Shown in pieces: positions 22,686 through 24,006 of a stretch of 24,006 nt of DNA (position 1 is the stretch's first letter; each line of letters starts with the position of its first letter). Source of the DNA: JBBDXA01 sp040902585 (lineage in GTDB: Bacteria; Planctomycetota; Phycisphaerae; Phycisphaerales; Phycisphaeraceae); the NCBI GenBank assembly GCA_040902585.1, contig JBBDXA010000149.1, positions 1 through 24,006 of the forward strand. Direction: 5' to 3'. The notes beneath the pieces are model-generated. The model was not told where the DNA came from and searched no databases. It worked only from the letters and a program-made list of their open reading frames with translations. The translations under genes and the position numbers were made by a program.

Positions 22686-23861
22686 CTACCACCACTGCGT
22701 CGTCGATGCGTAACCGTTGCGGTTGAGCCTGTCGCGATAAACCTTCGTGCTCAGATAGGCGCTGGCGAAGACAGTGGCGAAGCCTAAGTTCTCGATAATC
22801 GCATTGCTGTTCCATAGTGCGTGCAGGCCAATCGCGATCAGAAACGCTTTTTGAAAGGAGCGATCGCGGATTGCCTGAGGGAGTTTGCGATTGCACTGCC
22901 AGAACGCCGCGCAGATGATGCCCGACCACAGGCCGTGACCGAAGGGGGCAGTCACCGCGCGGAGGACAGCGACGTAAAGCGCATCGCTCAAGCCGCTCCC
23001 GAGCAATTGGTTAAGGATATATCCCTGCGTCTCGAACACGGCGAAACCGAAGCCGCTCACGGTGCCGAGTATGAGACCATCCATCGGGCGATCGTACGCG
23101 GGATGATCCCAGCGCCAGGCGGTGCCGAGGAATTTGCCGGGCTCTTCCCACACGCCAGCGAAGATGGCTGAAAGAAGGAATCCGCCCGTAATCCAGCCTC
23201 CGATTCCCGCGGAAATGATCGTTGCGATGATCCCGACTGTTCCGCCCGCAAGAAACGTGATCGCCAACGTCTTGAAGCTGATGCCCGTCTTGTCGTACTT
23301 CTGCACGAGATAGGTCATGGCTGTGGCGGGTACGACCGCGCTCATCGCCAGCAGCGTGACGGGCACGATGTTGATGTTCTCCGTCAGCGACAGCAGGGCA
23401 AAGAGCAGCACGGCCACGCTGCCGGTGATGACCGCGACGCGCACGTGTAGCGGCATGCCCGTGAGCCAATGTCGCAGCTTGGCGATCCAGCGATGCGGAA
23501 TCGCGCCGGCTGAGGCGGACGTGGAAGGGGGCGTCGAAGCTGAGACCGCGGGGTTGATAAAAGTGAATCCAAATGTGCCGACGAGTACGGCATCACCCGG
23601 CCCGACGCGACCCTGTGACTGCTGCGTGCTGTTGATCTTAAAGCCGCGGCCGCTCTTGTCGGTCAGCCAGACATGATCGCTGCGCACATCGATGGCCACA
23701 TGCTGCGGCGCGATGCTCGGATCGGGAATTACAATGGTAGCCGGCGACTGGCTGCCGAGTACGTACTGCCCCTGTGGCAGATCGAACTCCCGGCCGATGG
23801 ACGTGCCCGTCATCACGCGAAGCCGCCAGCCGGAACGAATCGGAATACTGGTATCCATCAT
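22686..23861 (-). CDS. FHA domain fused to PrsW-type membrane protease
   Basis: A 391-residue fusion. Residues about 13-103 form an FHA domain (GREFDLPQGQYVLGSQSPATIVIPDPSIAPQHVAI, GPGDAVLVG), which binds phosphothreonine. After a Ser/Thr linker (104-122), about eight hydrophobic segments follow with the PrsW motifs: EEPGK (239-243), FGFAVFE (271-277), H309 in PFGHGLW and H347 in LHALWN. PrsW proteins are intramembrane metalloproteases of the CAAX-protease-like superfamily that cleave anti-sigma factors and similar membrane substrates. Here phosphorylation by the nearby kinase could recruit or switch the protease. ATGATG at 23861 gives two adjacent starts. It is convergent with the beta-helix gene (28-nt spacer) and follows the tRNA on the same strand. 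Confidence 0.9.
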   Translation of the reverse strand: MMDTSIPIRSGWRLRVMTGTSIGREFDLPQGQYVLGSQSPATIVIPDPSIAPQHVAIDVRSDHVWLTDKSGRGFKINSTQQSQGRVGPGDAVLVGTFGFTFINPAVSASTPPSTSASAGAIPHRWIAKLRHWLTGMPLHVRVAVITGSVAVLLFALLSLTENINIVPVTLLAMSAVVPATAMTYLVQKYDKTGISFKTLAITFLAGGTVGIIATIISAGIGGWITGGFLLSAIFAGVWEEPGKFLGTAWRWDHPAYDRPMDGLILGTVSGFGFAVFETQGYILNQLLGSGLSDALYVAVLRAVTAPFGHGLWSGIICAAFWQCNRKLPQAIRDRSFQKAFLIAIGLHALWNSNAIIENLGFATVFASAYLSTKVYRDRLNRNGYASTTQWW

Positions 23862-23935
23862 GCCATCCCCGAATGCGGTGTGCGAAAGCGACGGGACATG
23901 ATACGGTTCAAGGGCACGTATCCGCGAAATTGAAA

Positions 23936-24006
<71 letters not shown>

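Overview
The window is GC-rich, densely coded bacterial DNA. The gene families point to a planctomycete-like bacterium, possibly Phycisphaerae: FHA and PP2C/kinase signalling proteins, a very large membrane protein of unknown family, a sialate-O-acetylesterase-type enzyme, and short tandem or palindromic repeats in nearly every spacer. This placement is an inference from style; no rRNA or marker gene is present to prove it.

Layout. Positions 1-5166 read leftward: a 3-TM small membrane protein translationally coupled to a secreted SGNH esterase, then a 1160-residue multi-pass membrane protein of unknown function. Two REP-like paired palindromes lie in this part. From 5463 the strand flips to a long rightward run: a PMCA-type Ca2+ P-type ATPase, then seven von Willebrand A (VWA) proteins, one TerB-like protein, a PP2C phosphatase and a Ser/Thr kinase. 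The last two overlap by 4 nt. The VWA proteins form two groups. Type A (four genes; N- and C-terminal strand-rich flanks around the VWA core) starts at 8510, 9558, 10817 and 14281. Type B (three genes; TerY-like) starts at 12045, 13143 and 15831. A second TerB-like gene is convergent with the kinase. A beta-helix/proline-rich protein, an FHA-PrsW membrane protease and a partial tRNA-Arg(UCU) complete the window.

Interpretation. VWA + PP2C + kinase is the 'TerY-P triad' described by comparative genomics of tellurite/chemical-stress and phage-resistance (Ter) systems. Here it is greatly expanded: seven VWA paralogues instead of one or a few, two TerB-like proteins, a kinase with a zinc ribbon and an FHA-like tail, and a nearby FHA-PrsW protease that could read phosphothreonine at the membrane. 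No TerC, TerD/TerZ or TelA homologue is visible. All seven VWA proteins keep the metal-binding DxSxS motif, so the natural guess is a divalent-cation-dependent phospho-signalling complex, perhaps linked to the adjacent Ca2+ pump. An unusual feature is that almost every spacer in the VWA array carries a palindrome or tandem repeat, from several unrelated families, while the PP2C-kinase junction carries none.
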